Shown piece after piece: positions 38,942 to 51,815 of a stretch of DNA of 64,000 nt. Both the position numbers and the translations under genes were made by a program. The DNA lies in the NCBI GenBank assembly GCA_013399305.1, contig VXAI01000097.1, forward strand, positions 3,096,005-3,160,004, in the 5' to 3' direction. The notes under the pieces were generated by a model, which did no database searches, was not told where the DNA came from, and was given only the letters and a program-made list of their open reading frames with translations. Each line of letters opens with the position of its first letter. Position 1 is the first letter of the stretch. The DNA is from Rostratula benghalensis. Its lineage: Eukaryota > Chordata > Aves > Charadriiformes > Rostratulidae.

Positions 38942-39739
38942 AATGCACAGAGCTGAAAAGCTCTGTTAAAATGTGTGTTCAGGATTTGCCCCTGACTTCT
39001 GGGACCAGGATCTAGCACAGTCCACCTAGAAACTGGCTTCCAAAGGTAGCAGCTATGCTGACTGATCTCTCTGGGCACTCTGGGGGTGGGGTGTGTCTGC
39101 TGTTGTCCAGCAGACACGGTCATTTTCTCATCATTCAAAAGTTCAGCAACAGCAATCTGTATCCCTTGCTTGGCAACTGTCCCAGTAGCACAGGAGCACT
39201 CTGTAATGGACTCTGAGTTTTTAGGCTTGTGTGGCTACTTCTTAGACCTTATAACAGCAACACTTCACACTAACTTCCACAGTTTATGGATACCATGACA
39301 CTACATGTGAAATCTTAGGCATAATCTCTTCAAGGGACTAAGCAAACCCTTAGAGATGATCAGGGATTTTGAGCCCTCCCTCTTTAAGATATATGGACAC
39401 CCTCCCCCAAAGAAGAATGGATTTTGAACTCTGCTCTCAGACATATCCCGTTCTTGCATGTGGAATTCCAAGAGCAATGACAGATTGGAAACTCATGCCA
39501 AAGTCACTGAAGCATTTAATAGAGTCTGAGGAAGCCAGTGTCAATCTTTCCTTTGTCCAGAATTACTTTAGCAGAAGTATGCAGGCTCTTCACATTCTCT
39601 GCATGGTTCACATGAAGTGAAATCTCATCTAAGCACGGTAATCTTGGGGCATTAAATTACATTTAACCTAAATTGTTAACAGTTGTTGATTCTCCATGTT
39701 GTAATTATATTGGCTACAAACCGGATCAAGTCAACAGCG
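38942..39739. other. Non-coding stretch
   Basis: No gene or further repeat recognised between the CR1 3' end and the isolated CpG cluster. Confidence 0.45.
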
Positions 39740-39870
39740 TGGAGGAGACGTCAGTGGGGTGACTGTGAAATGACAGGCAGCTGCACCAATCCCCAGCCCC
39801 TCTGCACGGCTCGCGTGCGCTCGCAGCTCGGGGCTGGGAGGGCTCAGGGGAGGAGGGGGGTTCTGCACAT
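39740..39870. promoter_or_regulatory. Isolated CpG-rich spot, candidate enhancer or lncRNA promoter
   Basis: Within AT-rich, CpG-poor surroundings this 130-bp segment has about nine CpGs, six of them between 39,808 and 39,832 (CACGGCTCGCGTGCGCTCGC). It also holds GACGTCAG (a CRE-like word) near 39,747 and several TGAC repeats. A TATTTAAAGG word lies about 50 bases downstream (39,919-39,928). CpG clusters that survive in a desert are often unmethylated in the germ line. No transcript is visible from sequence alone. Confidence 0.4.
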
Positions 39871-41065
39871 ATGTCCAGAAATTGCTGCAGTGGATGGCTT
39901 GGCTTGGCTCTCGCTGTTATTTAAAGGCACATGAGCTGCATGTTAAATTGGGCATTAGTATTTGCCTGGCTCTCCAACACACAGCTGGTTTGACTGTGCT
40001 GTACAGCAGTCCTGTTGGGGAATTGAGGACAAAATGCAGGCAGAGCCCATAAGCACAGAAATTATGGGACATTAGGGGCTGACTCCTGCTTATCCTCTTC
40101 AGATGACAGTTTCATTAGGGCAACTCCCTAAACCAGAACAGTATTAGCAAATTAATATCATGGCTTGCCACTGTGTTTTGAGCTGCCAAGAAATGCTTTG
40201 GTTTCTTCCACAAAGTGTGAGCTCAGGTAAATCCCTGGACTTCAGTGCAAGATAAGAAGGAGCACTTGCAAGTGGAGGATTTGCCTCTTCCCAACCTAAA
40301 CACTTTACTTGGGTGTCCATTGCTAGCAGTTACCCCAGCTCTGCAGGAGGTGGCTGTAAAGCCTCAGACACCTGCATATTTACAGTGTACTCATTCTACG
40401 AAAATAAAACAATGGATTCTGCTAAGTCCACAAATTGCTGTCTAAAATACCTATCGGCTCACAAGCAAACTATTATCAAAAGGTTTTAAAGCACCTGTGA
40501 GAGAAGAACCACAGCACAAAGAAACTGAAGCTGTGTCTATACCAGCAAATTAAATGTGCCTGGGGCCATTCCCTGGCACTGAGGCCAATTGGCAAGGAGC
40601 AGCCTGCATCCATAGCATTGAACTGTCTTACTCCCCAAAGCAGGGGTGACCACATGGAAACTGGTGGTGGGAGCACTCCCTGGCCCATGGTGGTCCTGAA
40701 CCCTACCCAGAAACTGTGCAGGAGAGAGGTACTTGGCACAGATCAAGACACAGGCTAAAAATTTTGTGGTGCAGAAGATGGGGAGTGCTAAGGGATGTTC
40801 CTGGTGCTGCTTAACTTAGTGGCATTGAGGTAGCTTGAAAATTTCAACCTCTGCTATAGACAAGAAGAAAAATCTCAGAAAGAATGGGAGCAACTCCACC
40901 TTTTCATGTTCTTGGTTGGGAGCACAAGAACATGTAAGATGTGTACTTTGCCCTGAAAGCCTTGCTGGCAGGAGTCTCAGCCCTCATGCCATGGGTGGGC
41001 GCGCACCTCCTCTGGAATGCAGCCATGCAGAGTTTTGCCAAAGAGAAGCTATTTCATTTTGGTTG

Positions 41066-41098
<33 letters not shown>

Positions 41099-42044
41099 TA
41101 TAGCTTTGATGACTTTGGTGGGTTTGCAAAACTTCATTTTGCTGTAATTGGTATATTCCTTAATGTTTTATGCTCTGCAACTGCTGATACATACTTTCAC
41201 CTCTCACCCATTTCTAACATCATTTTCTGTGTCTGAATTTCGTTTTCATGACAAAAGATGACAACCATAAGCACTGAATAAGACAGCCACAATATTTGCT
41301 ATGACTGGAAGACATCAGTACCCAGTTATTTAAAACAAAACAAAAATAAAATCTTGCTTCTAATGGCAGATTCCTCTGTAAATCAGAACAATGCAGAGTA
41401 GCCTGGCCAGGCTGGCGTGGACCTGGCTCTGTGGTTTCCTAACGCAATGTGTTCAGTGGCAATGCTGTTTTCAATTATTCTCACAATCGCCTGTTCCCAA
41501 CACAGAACTGACATTTCTTGGCAGGATTTTTTTTTTAATCGGATCAGGTCCCTAATCCAGTTCAAAATGTAGTCCTGCAAATGGTTGTGCTGTCACAACT
41601 GAACGGGCTGAAGACCAGCAGATAGGACACTGGAGATGGAGAGTGGGAGGCAGGGAAAGTACAAAATATTGAGTTTGCATTGAATGTATAGATGATTTCT
41701 CTTTTTAATACCTACTGCTTCTTCCTTTTTGCTCCGCCTATGGGTGAAAGCATAATCTGAGGAGAGAGTGAGCTCAGGATTTCACAGCTGTCCATTGCAG
41801 GTTTTCTTTGCACCCTCCCTCCTTGTCAGACTTCAGTGATGGCTTATGCAGACAGTCCCATGCTCCTATCCTGCTTTGGCAAAGCGGTGCCTAGGCTGCT
41901 CTTTCCAACAGGGAATTACTTAGAAGGCAGGATGTGTTTTCACAGCAAATATCACCTTACTTTTGCCTGTACAAAGACTGATAGATCTGGACAATGCAGC
42001 CACCCTTCCAGCAGGACTTCCATGATCACTCAAGTAACTTAATG
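39871..42044. other. Non-coding stretch
   Basis: AT-rich unique DNA with one long T run (listed). No gene recognised. Confidence 0.45.
41068..41095 (+). repeat. (T)28 homopolymer
   Basis: The longest uninterrupted homopolymer in the window. The sequence to its right does not look like a reverse-complemented mRNA end, so a minus-strand retrocopy is not supported. Confidence 0.92.
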
Positions 42045-42290
42045 GGTTTTTTTTCTGCATCCACCTTCACTAAAAAGATTAACTGCTATCAGATGTTTGA
42101 TGCAATTAACAGCAGTGTTGAAAGGAGAAGAACTCAGATTGGAAGAGAAGGAACAGATTAGGGAGTATTCCTTCAATTAGATGTTTTCAGCTTGGTTGGG
42201 TCTAATGAAAATCACCAGAGAGTACTTAGGGATATGGCTGAAGCAATCACTTGAGGTGTTTGCAGCTAAAAGCAGCTCCCAGGCATCTGA
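42045..42290 (+). mobile_element. Ancient L3/CR1-like LINE relic, linker before RT
   Basis: The stretch from ACTAAAAAGATTAACTGC near 42,070 through GATCAGATG-like words, an AGGAACAGATTAGGGAGTA segment, and CCAGAGAGTACTTAGGGA near 42,215 follows the order of the endonuclease-to-RT linker of amniote L3/CR1 elements. Near 42,212-42,245 one frame reads QRVLRDMAEAIT, equivalent to the PRVLRELAEAI motif that precedes the RT domain. The right end fades into unrecognisable sequence. It is plus-strand and very old. Confidence 0.6.
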
Positions 42291-45200
42291 GGTTGAATTA
42301 TCCATTTTGGAGATTATCTATGCCACAGATGCAGAGATAGCTAGGGTCTGACATGGCTCATTAACACGAACACCACATGAATAAAGCATTGCAGATTCCA
42401 GGGTCAGGTTGGGTCTGGAAATAGTCCAACAACTTCCATTCAGGATAAAGCTAAGGCCTTCTCTCAGAAAGCCCAACTGGACACGAGCTGACTGTGTGTG
42501 CCTGTACCATATTCCCTGCCGAGCTCTAGGGGAATCATCAGCTCATGTGCAGTGTGAGGAAAGTGGTATGAGTCATCTCAAGGCCACTTGTTATGTCTAT
42601 CTAAAAAGCCCCATCTAACATGAGTCCAAAATAAGCCAAACTGGATCCAGGCTAGGTCAGTACAAAGGCTTTGGACCATCCACCATAGCGTTCCCATACA
42701 ACTGTATCACCAGAATATCTCAGGCCTCCTGAGACTCCAGCAAGAAGCTGATTTGCAAAGCTGCAGAAGACTGGAAAAGTGAAAAACATTAAAAGAAATG
42801 AAAGGAAGAGCTGGTATGGGTGTTTAAAAGGCTGAATAAAAACCTGCCTGTTGGACTGTGCTGGGGAGAAGAAACTTATATGTGAAATAGCAGCCCACAG
42901 GGGCTGACCAAGAGTAAGTCACATTGAAACAAGCTCAATTTCTTTCTATGCCTTGTTCCAGCCCTGCTTGTGTCTGTGGCTTTTCCTGCTCCTGTTTACT
43001 GGTGCTTTCTAGCACTTCCCAAGTGCTGGGGTGGTTCTCATTGCCACCGTGTACCTAGGAAAAGCAGTGGCTTGATTGAACCACTCTTGTCTGGCACTGA
43101 CAACAGGTCCATGCTTCAGCAGTAGCTTTTTTGATGAGTTTTTCCCAAATAAAGGGTCATATAACTGCTCTGTCTTCTTGACTAAGTGAATGTCAGATGT
43201 TCCTCCAAGCACTGAAAGAGTTTTACCCAAACCAGAAGAATGTATGAAGAGACAGAAACGTTTAAATAAGGTATCTAAACAACCCTGTATCTTTCCACTA
43301 ATTATACTAGAATAAGAAAGAAAATTAAATACTCTCCTTAAAGCATCTGTACTTAGCAGTTTAATTCTGAACTGAATTCATGCAGACATTAGAGTTCCTC
43401 TATTACAACTGCAGTTCACTGGTACACAAAGTAATTATAGAGAAACTGGTTGGGAAAGGATGTGCAGATATTATAAATGTGTGCTTCCATACCCTGAGAT
43501 ATTTTGATATCTGTTTAGAAGAAGAAAATCTGTCACTACAGATGCTGTCTGGAAGAATCCACAGAAAAGTAGTAGGGATGTAATACGAGACACACTTATA
43601 TTTCTGCAAAAACCACTGTGTAATATCAAGCACTAATATGTTGCCCCATACACTTTTCAAACCACATATTGTCTATATGCCACATACAAGAAAAGTCATT
43701 GTCTGATTCACCAATACTGAACAATGTTTGCTTCAGTATTTTCCAGTCCTTCAACTGATTAATACCTTATATGTCACATACCTGAAGGGAAGCTGAATTA
43801 CACCAGTGACTCAGATTTTTCTCTTACTATAATTACACAGCTACAGCAGAAACAAAGGTTTCATGACTTTGTCACTGAGGCTAATGGATGTGTCTGTGTG
43901 CTGACAGGGATGTGAGTTATCCATCCACTCATCTCCTGGCTAGCAGAGAAAGATCAGAGTGACAGATCTCTGGGGTACCAAGTGACACCAGCAAGAAACT
44001 AGTTCCTTCTTGTTTGTTCCTTTCTTGAATTTTGCTCTGTATGAATAAGAAAATCTGAGACAATCAATTCCATGATCACATTTTAAAGTGGATTAAATTA
44101 TTTAGTTACAGGATCTCACCTCACTGCAGATGCCAATAGTGCAGCTATCTGCCTGTGTCAGAGCTGATTGCTCCAGGCTCCCATTTAGTCAATGGAGGTA
44201 AAATAGGGTCTGATTCATCTTGACTAGGTTAAGTATCAGTATTAGCATGAGGTGAATCATGTTATAAAAGTGCCTATTCCCCTGCTGACTCCGGAGACAG
44301 CCTGCTTGACATGCTCGGGCATCAATGGCTATGTTGTGGACAACCCGCAGTGACGGGTGATGAATCCTGCCCCAAGTGAGTCAGAAACAAATGCACATGC
44401 AGTTAGAGATCTGAGGAAATAACCCACTCTGTCATCCAGACGTAGTCTCCCACCCCTCTCTACCTGACTTACAGCCTCTTCCTTTTATTATATTTTTGCT
44501 GCATAGACAGTATTTGGGCAGATCCACTGGATTAATTGCTATGAGGAAGTATCACATGACAAATACAGGACAAAATGAGGTTCTTTTATGCCCATAATTC
44601 TGTAGTGATAAAATGCCCTAGACAGCCTTTTTCTCTATGCCTCCCTCAAATCAACCCAGGCTTCTAGCCTAAAGTAATATAAAACCAAACTTTATATTTG
44701 AGTCAGAATAAGTTGGATGCCCTTCAGCCTAAGGTCACCTTGGAAAGGCTCTCTGGAGGTGTTGGACTGATATAGCCAGCCCTCCAGTGCTCAGGCTGTT
44801 CCCATTACAGCGTGCAATGGGAAAATCACAGGAGTGCCAAGGACACAAAATCCTGGCATTCCCTGGGGACATGGGGCACCCATTCTTCAGATGGCAGGAG
44901 CTACTATCTTCTATGGTGGCAGGAGATAGCACAGGGTGGTGGCAGGACCTTTGGAAGCTGTCCTGTAAATGTTCTTGAGACCGATTTGACTGCTTGCTTT
45001 GTTGTGTTTTCCACTTGTTTGCAGCAACCCAGCATTGCAGGCAATGCACCTGGGAGTCCACATGTAGAGCTGGGTGCCCACCAGCACTGATTGAGTCTTT
45101 AAAAAAATAATTACTAATTTGCTAACCTACAGGTTTAGAGACCTAGTTTCAATAGAGGCAGCATAATATGTTCCTTTCAGGATTTGCAGTGTTCCTTGGA

Positions 45201-46608
45201 TGGTTTCCCAAGGGCTTTTTAATTTATTTATTTTGATTTACACATCCAGTAAAAAGGATCATATCTAATCCCAACTTTAATGCCATTGGCTACTTTTTAA
45301 GTCCAACTGTAGCATGAAACACTTTTGCTAAACACTGCTTCTGTGGAGGAACAGAGAGAAAAAGAAAGGCCTAGCAACAACAAAAAAATTGTAACATTTT
45401 AACAACAATTTTTTATCGAATCCCATATAAACTCTTTGAGGATTATAATGAATTTCAGTGAAAATAGATTTAAAGAAGGATTAAGGCTATTTAAATACAG
45501 TTTTTAAAAGTGCAGGTATATGTATATTCACTGAGAAACAACCAAAACCCCCACCTGATCTAATTTCTGAAAGGGACCACCCTGAGTGTGGTGAACCCTG
45601 CCAGACCCTGCCAGGCTGAGCAAAACAGCCAAATTCCCACTCAGTGACCCCGTCTTCTGAAATATGCCATCCCACACCAGTTTGTGGACATGCTTGTCCT
45701 GAGCAAGAGGGTGTTTAAGGGTGTTACGTACAACTGCTATTACATCTTAGTTAACTGTGATGAATTTCCTTGAGTGCCATTTTATAAACATATTTTATTC
45801 AGCCTTTCTTCCTCCTAGGTCATTAAAACCCCATCCAGAACAAGATGCTCCATAATCCAACCTTCTCACCTTCATTATCCACCTTCACTATCCACCTTCA
45901 CACCCTGAAATAAAACCATTTCTTTTATTGTCCTTACTGTTTGACACAGTCATAGAGGATACAGTACCCAAGAACTGGACTTTTTCTTCCTCATGACAGT
46001 GAAAACTCACAGCTCCAGATGGCACCTGGGGCTGGGGATGCCCTCCTCCCTGCTCCTGGCTCTGCTACACCTTGCCAAGAGCCACAGCTCTGCCTGCTAG
46101 TGGTGCATTTTCCAATAGTATCCAAATAAAACTGCACAACACAATAAGACTTGCAAAATGTTTTGGCTGCTCAAGGCTGTGCATGGGAAATACCAGGGTT
46201 TCGGGCAAGAGCAGAGCAGCGCAGGAGGCCCCCAAGTCTTTCTGGCCCCTGAAGTCATTGCCTTGCAGGGACCCATCTTGACAGAAAAGGCAGGAGCTTG
46301 TGCTTGGGATTTTTCAGGATTGTTTCCTTTAGTTTTAATGACCAGGCATAGTTGCAGCACAGATTTTGAACCAGGAACCTGGAAAGTTTTGACATGCTCT
46401 CTCAGAACTTTTGCAGTTCATCTCAAGGACCAGCTTTACAATTAATGTCATTGTCTAGTTTATAGTGGTAATCCTGGAGCAAGAACTGACGATTGTTAAT
46501 TTTATGCTTTCTTTCTTTCTGCTCACCCATTATGTCAGCATATTTCATTTATGCAAGGCTTTCTGAAATCAATCTTCCTTTTAATGTATAGTCCCCTATT
46601 GCCTTTTT

Positions 46609-46639
<31 letters not shown>

Positions 46640-49600
46640 TCAGTAAACAGCTGAAGATTTAGTGCTGGCCTCTAACACACTGAATCCATTTATGATAGTT
46701 TACATAATCAGATTTTCAGTGCACTGTAAATCTATCTTAAAATACTTGCACTGCTCCAGGAATAAACTGGTTAACTTTCTGAACTATTTTTCATCATTTG
46801 TGTACATTTCACTATTTTAAGGAACAGTTAAGATGCTATTTTGGTAGGGTTTTAGCACCTTCCATGTGTCATAGATTTTTTTTTTCCCCAATGGGGGATT
46901 TCGACAAATGAATGTTGTATTTCAGAGGAAGAATGGCTTTGGTCATAAATATCTTCTGGGCTACTAAATGTCAAACTTTCTTGAGGCAATAGGGTAATTC
47001 ATCTCTTGAATATAGCCATTGACGTTTGCAATTAAACAAAGTGATGAAATTTCACAGGGAAGAACAAGCAAAGCTAGCTGAAATGTTAACACACAGATGG
47101 GTGGTGAACCTATGGAGCAGCTCTGATGGGAAGCAGGAGTATGCTCCCAGAGGCTGCTTGTGGATTTTCCTCATGTACAGCATCCTACTTTTAAGCACTG
47201 AGAAGCATCCAGTCTACCAGGAGCAAGACACATGGCTGGGTGTACAGTGCTGCAATCAGGGCTCTGAAATTGTTCCTGCCCCCAGTGGAGGACCAGACTT
47301 CTCCAAGCATGGCATTTTGCTCTGCTGTGTTCTTTGGCAGCAGTATGCAAAAGTGAGCCAAATGGAAGGGCCTGTGGGATGCTGGAGGAAGCCTGTCTGA
47401 GTTATCCAGGGATGTGTTGCTTCACCGCCATGGATTTTAGGAGGCTTCAGCTGAGTCAATGCTCAATATATATACGAGACATGAAGGAACTTGAGGGTGA
47501 AGCCCCTGAGCAGCTGCCAGCTGGGCTGGAGCACAGAGTCATAGCCGGGGCCTGCTTGCATTTGCAAGGATGGTTTTGACCAGTAGCTGGTTCTTCCCTG
47601 ATGTTTCTTCCTCTCCAGCATGAGAACAGCTCTACAGAAGTGCAACCCATTTCACAAGTTCAGTTGCTAAATTGATTGCATTAAATCAGCAAAATTTTCT
47701 CATGAGGAAACACACTGACTTTGGTTCCTACCTTCTCATATAAAGTAGACTCAATACCAAGCACTTTGAACTTGGTTTATAACTGTGGACACTGAGGTGT
47801 TATTAGAAGCTGAACTGGTGTGGAGAGTAGAGAAAATTGCATTTGGATGCAGCTTTTGAGTGTGGACAAACGTCAAGTACAGAGTGTCTGAGTCCAAGGC
47901 TGGGAGATAATAATTTTCCAATGCAACAGCTGGCTTCAGTTGTTCTCTGTGATAATGTTACCTTGCAAAATTCAGGGTGAAGGAGCAAATGATGATATGG
48001 GTTTAACTGGAGCAAATCCAATATAACTAAACTGCAGTTGGGTAAGTATCATTTTGTTTACGTTATACTGATGGACAGAATTTAATCAAAACAGGCTAAC
48101 AAAAGCCTATTTTAAAACATTTGGTCCAGATACTCCTAGCTGTTTGGAGATTTATTTTAGACACATAGAGTTGCCTGGAGGAGGGGAAAGCTGGGAAAAG
48201 GAGTGTATGGTATGGAAGGGACAGAGGAGAAGAAAGAGCTAGAAGGAGCCAAGTCTGGAGTGAAAGCTTGGTGAAGATAAGTCAAAGTATTTTTACCTCT
48301 GAGATACCAAATGAGAAAAAAACCTGCCACAGGCAGGTAAGCTGTAAAGTGTTCAGCATGGCCCATGTGGCCAACAAGCACTGCAGACGGATGCTGTCTT
48401 TGCCAACCTGATATTAACTGCACATTGATATTTATGGGACTTCGGGGAGTGTTTTTTCTTTTAAAACTTAGGAAAATAAACACAGGTTAAAACAGTGTCA
48501 CCATCATATTATTAAAGTTATGAAGCTAAATACTCCAGAGCTTGGAAGTTTTAGAAAGAAGCATGCTTGTGCTCTCTGTGCACATGCTCTGTTGGGTGGC
48601 CTTTAACCATGTACAGTTTTTCACAGGACTCATACCAATAGCTGAGGCTCCTCTCTGCTGGGCTTACTTCAGCATTTGACCTTGCAGACACCTGATGTCT
48701 AAGGTGGACACTGTGGGCTGTGGCACTCTCTGCTGAGCTCAGCAGTGCTGGCAGGTAAGAAAATTGTCCAGGAAGTACCTGGTGAACTTATGGTGCCTTC
48801 AGGGTTGGATGGCCCCTGAGCTGTTGAGTGTTAGATTGCTGTTAGATATATACACAAATTCTGCCTGAACCCTTGAGTTGTTTCTTGTGCTGATGTTCTG
48901 TACTTTGCCCCTAGAACTAGGAGGGAAAAAAAAGGCACATTGCTTGATTGAGAGCATGGGAACCTTATCAACTGGGTGGAGCAACAACAGGAAGCAAAGG
49001 AAAGTCAGCACTTAGCAGTCCCTGAGCTGCCTGCTTTAGTCCCCTGCTACACATGTTAAGCCCTAACTTTGCCCTTATAAAACAACATTGGGATTTCTTC
49101 CTTGTGTTGGTTCAAGCTGGATACAGCTCTGTGGCACATGAGTTTTGTGAGGGCTTAAGCCACACACACTGCCATAAAGGTGCTGCCGGTACGTGCGGTC
49201 CATGTGGAAACTTGGATTGCTCAATCCGCACCCTTTGCTGGAGGTTTTAACCATCTGCTCTTGTAAGGAAACTGTATGTCATGTGAGGTGGTCTCTGGAG
49301 GACTTTTCAATGACTGGGGCATAACAGCTGGGGAAGACCATCTACCTGCAGAATAATTATTTACTCCAGAAGAGAGATCAGAGGAACTGAGATCTTTTTA
49401 CCCTGTCTGTTCATATCATGAGTGTTTCTAACCAGATATGGATCTGAGCTAGATTCCCAAATTCCCACATACACATGAACTTCAAAGTAACCTAAATCGG
49501 TCTGCATGGTCAGGGACCTGATTCATAGGGTTGAATATCCAATTTATTTGAATGAAGGAAGAAGAGAAATGGGCTGGAATAAAAGCATTTTTGTGTGCAA

Positions 49601-51738
49601 GACAGAAAGAATCGGTGATGGAGATGGAAACTGTGTTGTGTGGCTCCGGGTTTGTCCCTGTTTCCAGCTCCAGCATACATAGAAATGCTGTTCCCAGCTT
49701 TCCAAATCAGGCAGACACAGTTAGAATATTCATGGGTCTGAATCAAGTTACTGTATGCAGAGGACTCCAGCTGAACATCACCAGAGTTAGGCTCCTTCTA
49801 CAGAGTACTTTGAAACGAGGGGACTGGCTGTCTTGGGGATCTCTAATAAACTAAGTTTATTGTGAGGCTTCTGGGTGCAATCTCATCTGCACAGACTTGT
49901 AATGGAGCTGTTGCATGTGCAACTGTGGGGTTTGCATTTTTGCACATATGGAAAGGTGGAGTGCACATTGCCACACAAGACTGGCCTTGAAAATCAGAGC
50001 TGGAAGGAAGGAATGTGGGAAGGAATTAGCTCTGAAGAGAGAAATGCATATTTTGATATGGGAAGTGCCAGTACTCATTGCCTAATGAGCATCAAATGTA
50101 TTCCTGATACTGCCAAACACTCTCTGGTATGATGATCACAAAGCGGTGGCACCTGGACCTACCTGAAGCACCTGAAAGGACTAAGGCTGCAGCTGCACAG
50201 GATGCTGAACTCCTTGGGCAGGATAGGGAGACCTTAAGCTGTAAACCGGGACTCAGAGTTTAAACAATCTTCCCCCAAACACACGGGGAGGGAATCAATG
50301 CTGAGTGAGGGACATACTGCTGGGTTTGGAGTTCTTTCCCACCATGTATATACTGAAACACCCCATGTACCTGTTGAATAGAACCCATTCCACTTAAAAA
50401 AGGAAGAAGAAAGAAAAGATGTAAACTGGATGTCCTCCATGTGCAATCTATTAAACAATCTGATCAAATAACATAATGGTCAGCCATACGCTCCCTGCTG
50501 TTCTACAATATCCAAGACTTAAATCTGCTACTATTGGGCTATAAATTTTAAGGTAGACTGCTGAAGTAGAGTCAGGATTTGGCAAACCAGCCAGTCAGTC
50601 AAAAATACATCTAAGAACAAACTCATGGCATGGATGTCAGAAGAAAGAGATAAGACACAGCCAGCATAAAAGTGTTCATGCTTTTTCTGTTTCCTGAGTC
50701 TTCAGGGTTCATCTTTTCTCCCCAGCCAGAAGATTCTCAAATTTAACGCTCAACATGGAAGTGGAAATGCTCCTGTAATTTATTGACACTTTTAAATGCA
50801 TGTATAAGTGTGATTTTTTTAATTATGTATGAAGCTGAGCAGTTTTTGAAGATGTCTCAGTAGAAAGTTTTTGAAGTCTTACTTAGAAACAAATTGCAAA
50901 TCTCTTCAGATGCATAATTAACTATTGCAACTGGTAAGCACTGAAAATATCTTCCAAGATATCATTAACCCTTTAGAGCAGTTTAAACTGTGAGTTGTTA
51001 TACCTTTATAATTTCAAACAGGGAACTATAATATGAAGTTCATATTCACTATGACTCTGCAAACTGGATTTCAGGGAAAGAGTAAATACCAGGAAACTGT
51101 GATAAAATCTGGAGAACTGACAAAAAGCATACTTGCACAGACAATGGAGAGCCAAGTGTGAGACACCCTGGACACTCCTATGGGTTGTTCCTTAACATGA
51201 ATGGCAAGTTCCCTCAAATGCCAGCCACACCTGCGGGTTTGTCTCTCAGTACTTCCCTTCCTACTTCTGAGATCTCCAAAATATGCTGAATAAGCTGTGG
51301 GCATCACTGCTTCCAGCACCGGCAGGGAAGTGGGGAGGTGGGGAGACGGCTGCATCATAGCCAGCTCCTCCATATGTAGGTTGTGCCTGGGGCAGCCCAG
51401 TGCAAGCCCTACATATCCCCTGCCACCCACCTCCAGATGGACCAGTTACACAGTTGTCAGAGCTGTGATACCATTACTTTAGACTTTTAAATTGTTATTA
51501 GCATGAAGGGCAAAAATGTTGTCCCAATGACTTGGATTTTTGACTGACACGAAGACTGTGAGAAGGGTGAGTGCAGCTCTTCCTGGTGTCCTGCCCTGGT
51601 GTCCCTCAGCAGAGATCTTGTTTGTCTCTTCTTTCAGGATGGATATTTGGAAGACATCTATCTCTCGGTTTCATCTAATCTGGATCATGTTATGCCTCTG
51701 ACACCATAGCCACCCACAGACATACTGAACAATTGGCA
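42291..51738. other. Long non-coding stretch
   Basis: Nothing in this 9.4-kb interval looks like a gene. A T-rich run lies at 46,604-46,640, and three imperfect 14-bp units (CCTTCAYTATCCAC) at about 45,869-45,905. The segment CCCATTTAGTCAATGGAGG near 44,182 may be a relic of an old palindromic repeat but is not callable. Confidence 0.5.
46604..46640 (+). repeat. T-rich run (two C interruptions)
   Basis: Ten T, C, twelve T, C, thirteen T. It precedes CAGTAAAC, giving an acceptor-like appearance but with no exon behind it. Confidence 0.9.
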
Positions 51739-51760
51739 GGACACGTGTCCTGATACGTGT
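51739..51760 (+). promoter_or_regulatory. Tandem E-box candidate (CACGTG, 6-bp spacer, TACGTG)
   Basis: A perfect 12-bp palindrome GGACACGTGTCC (51,739-51,750) contains the E-box CACGTG at 51,742-51,747. Six bases later is TACGTG (51,754-51,759). A canonical E-box plus a degenerate one spaced by 6-7 bp is the arrangement described for CLOCK:BMAL1 tandem binding. The ACGTG cores are also HIF-type words. Binding is inferred, not shown. Confidence 0.35.
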
Positions 51761-51769
51761 GCTCTGCCT

Positions 51770-51815
51770 GTTGCAGCAGAGTTAGCTTAAGTTGCAGCTT
51801 AAGAGTTAGCTTATA
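51770..51815 (+). repeat. Imperfect 21-23-bp tandem duplication
   Basis: GTTGCAGCAGAGTTAGCTTA is followed by GTTGCAGCTTAAGAGTTAGC plus TTA, that is, two copies differing by a 2-3 base insertion. It lies 10 bases downstream of the tandem E-box. Confidence 0.75.

Noticed and set aside
41068..41095. T run as the tail of a minus-strand retrocopy
   Set aside because: The expected TTTATT signal and a gene-like body are missing on the right.
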